A stretch of DNA of 64,000 nt, from positions 26,941 to 90,940 of the forward strand of contig JAGBCY010000010.1 of NCBI GenBank assembly GCA_017937765.1. Reading direction: 5' to 3'. The stretch comes from Alistipes sp. GTDB lineage: Bacteria > Bacteroidota > Bacteroidia > Bacteroidales > Rikenellaceae. Below, in pieces: positions 62,697 to 64,000 of this stretch. The position numbers and the translations under genes were made by a program. How positions within the stretch are numbered: the first letter of the stretch is position 1; every line of letters starts with the position of its first letter. Under the pieces are notes generated by a model. The model made no database searches. It saw only the letters and a list, made by a program, of their open reading frames with translations, and had not been told where the DNA came from.

Positions 62697-64000
62697 TTAC
62701 TCGTTCAGAATCTCGAGCATCTTGATGGCTGCCGTAGCCACTGGAGTACCGGGGCCGAAGATGGCAGCAGCACCATCCTTGTAGAGCTGGTCGTAGTCCT
62801 GTGCAGGAATTACACCACCCACAACAACGATGATATCCTCGCGACCGAGCTTCTTGAGCTCAGCGATGATCTGAGGCACGAGTGTGAGGTGACCTGCGGC
62901 GAGTGACGATACGCCCACGATGTGAACGTCGTTCTCAACAGCCTGCTTAGCAGCCTCCTCGGGAGTCTGGAACAACGGACCCATATCCACGTCGAAGCCG
63001 AGGTCGGCATAACCCGTAGCAACAACCTTAGCACCGCGGTCGTGGCCATCCTGACCCAACTTAGCGATCATAATACGGGGCTGGCGGCCCTCCTTCTTAG
63101 CAAAGTCAGCACACATCTGCTTTGCCTTCTCGAATGCTGAATCTGATTTCACCTCTGCTGAATATACACCTGAGTTTAGACGAATAACGGCCTTGTAGCG
63201 ACCAACGATCTTCTCGCAAGCGTCCGAGATCTCGCCGAGCGATGCGCGAACCTTTGCTGCCTCGACAGCCAGTGCGAGCAAGTTACCCTCGCCCGTACGT
63301 ACGCACTCGGTGATAGCCTCCAATGCTTTCTCTACGGCTGCGTTGTCGCGGTTAGCGCGGAGCTCCTGCAATCGCTTAACCTGGCTCTCGCGCACGGCTG
63401 TGTTGTCCACAGCGAGGATATCGATGGGTGCCTCCTTCTCCAAGCGGTACTGGTTAACACCGATGATTGTCTCAACGCCCGAGTCGATGCGTGCCTGCTT
63501 ACGTGCAGTAGCCTCCTCGATGCGGAGCTTAGGAATACCCGTCTCGATAGCCTTAGCCATACCGCCGAGCTCCTCGATCTCCTGGATGTGCTCCCAAGCC
63601 TTGTGAGCGATCTCGTGGGTAAGAGCCTCCACGTAGTACGAACCTGCCCAGGGGTCTGCCGAGCGGCATACGTTGGTCTCCTCCTGGATGTAGATCTGGG
63701 TGTTACGTGCAATACGTGCCGAGAAGTCGGTAGGAAGTGCGATAGCCTCATCCAGAGCGTTGGTGTGCAACGACTGTGTGTGACCCAATGCTGCACCCAT
63801 AGCCTCGATAGCCGTACGTGCTACGTTGTTAAACGGATCCTGCTCCGTGAGCGACCAACCCGATGTCTGCGAGTGGGTACGCAATGCCAATGACTTAGGA
63901 TTCTTAGGCTCGAACTGCTTAACAATCTTAGCCCACAACATACGAGCTGCACGCATCTTGGCAATCTCCATAAAGTGGTTCATACCGATAGCCCAGAAGA
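62697..64000 (-). CDS. mutB: Methylmalonyl-CoA mutase large subunit, C-terminal part
   Basis: The gene runs off the right edge; the frame stays open through [20 protein letters not shown] at 63984-64000, so the ATG at 63983 is internal. Visible are the end of the substrate-binding barrel ([33 protein letters not shown]) and the C-terminal B12-binding domain with the DxHxxG motif in [20 protein letters not shown]. It interconverts succinyl-CoA and methylmalonyl-CoA in the propionate pathway. mutA should lie to the right, outside the window. Confidence 0.95.
   Translation of the reverse strand, partial: FWAIGMNHFMEIAKMRAARMLWAKIVKQFEPKNPKSLALRTHSQTSGWSLTEQDPFNNVARTAIEAMGAALGHTQSLHTNALDEAIALPTDFSARIARNTQIYIQEETNVCRSADPWAGSYYVEALTHEIAHKAWEHIQEIEELGGMAKAIETGIPKLRIEEATARKQARIDSGVETIIGVNQYRLEKEAPIDILAVDNTAVRESQVKRLQELRANRDNAAVEKALEAITECVRTGEGNLLALAVEAAKVRASLGEISDACEKIVGRYKAVIRLNSGVYSAEVKSDSAFEKAKQMCADFAKKEGRQPRIMIAKLGQDGHDRGAKVVATGYADLGFDVDMGPLFQTPEEAAKQAVENDVHIVGVSSLAAGHLTLVPQIIAELKKLGREDIIVVVGGVIPAQDYDQLYKDGAAAIFGPGTPVATAAIKMLEILNE

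Overview
The window looks like a chromosomal segment of a Bacteroidales gut commensal, most likely Alistipes or a close Rikenellaceae relative. That placement is an inference. It rests on many TAnnTTTG promoter boxes (often with TTTG about 19 bp upstream), a SusC/SusD polysaccharide-utilisation locus, numerous SPII lipoproteins, fimbrillin-like proteins, BACON and DUF4988 domains, and GC-rich codon use (TCG, ACG, GAG). I see no phage, transposase, integrase, CRISPR array or rRNA.

Layout. 1-6.2 kb: the 5' part of a fimbrillin-like lipoprotein gene, an SGNH hydrolase, a C69 dipeptidase with lpd, truA and a small lipoprotein. 6.3-19.7 kb is mostly housekeeping: rpsA, a stand-alone Clp-N-like protein, the electron-bifurcating transhydrogenase pair nfnAB, a DUF1573 protein, a tRNA cluster (Asn, Val, Glu-CTC), a DUF3298 lipoprotein, miaB, a YitT-type membrane protein, plsY with an M64 peptidase, and superoxide dismutase. 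19.8-36.5 kb is one polysaccharide-utilisation locus: CotH-like lipoprotein and GH30 (minus), a membrane-bound DUF6377-type regulator (plus), then GH3, GH16, a surface glycan-binding lipoprotein, SusD and SusC (minus). GH30 + GH16 + GH3 points to beta-1,3/beta-1,6-glucan (laminarin or fungal/yeast glucan). 36.5-37.5 kb is a long AT-rich upstream region with 47-bp tandem repeats. 37.5-48.2 kb: C11 peptidase, two lipoproteins built from a shared beta-module, pckA, a cardiolipin-synthase-like PLD protein, greA and a GH20 hexosaminidase. 48.5-51.6 kb is a 1036-residue leucine-rich-repeat lipoprotein. 52.1-61.4 kb is an apparent operon of one 42-residue peptide and three large lipoproteins that share a fimbrillin-like N-terminal module but have unrelated C-terminal halves. 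61.6-64 kb: a DUF308/HdeD membrane protein, tandem-repeat DNA, and the 3' part of methylmalonyl-CoA mutase mutB.

How the genes work together. In the PUL, SusC/SusD and the glycan-binding lipoprotein would capture and import oligosaccharide, surface GH16 and GH30 would cut the polymer, periplasmic GH3 would release glucose, and the regulator would sense the ligand. The most unusual region is 52.1-61.4 kb: the conserved module is paired with interchangeable C-terminal domains, and base composition changes at the module boundary, which suggests a diversifying set of surface adhesins or binding proteins. Other leads are a nine-G tract early in the susC-like gene, an intrinsic terminator inside the PUL transcript, a structured pckA leader, a terminator-like hairpin in the greA leader, and two genes that may have leaderless mRNAs.
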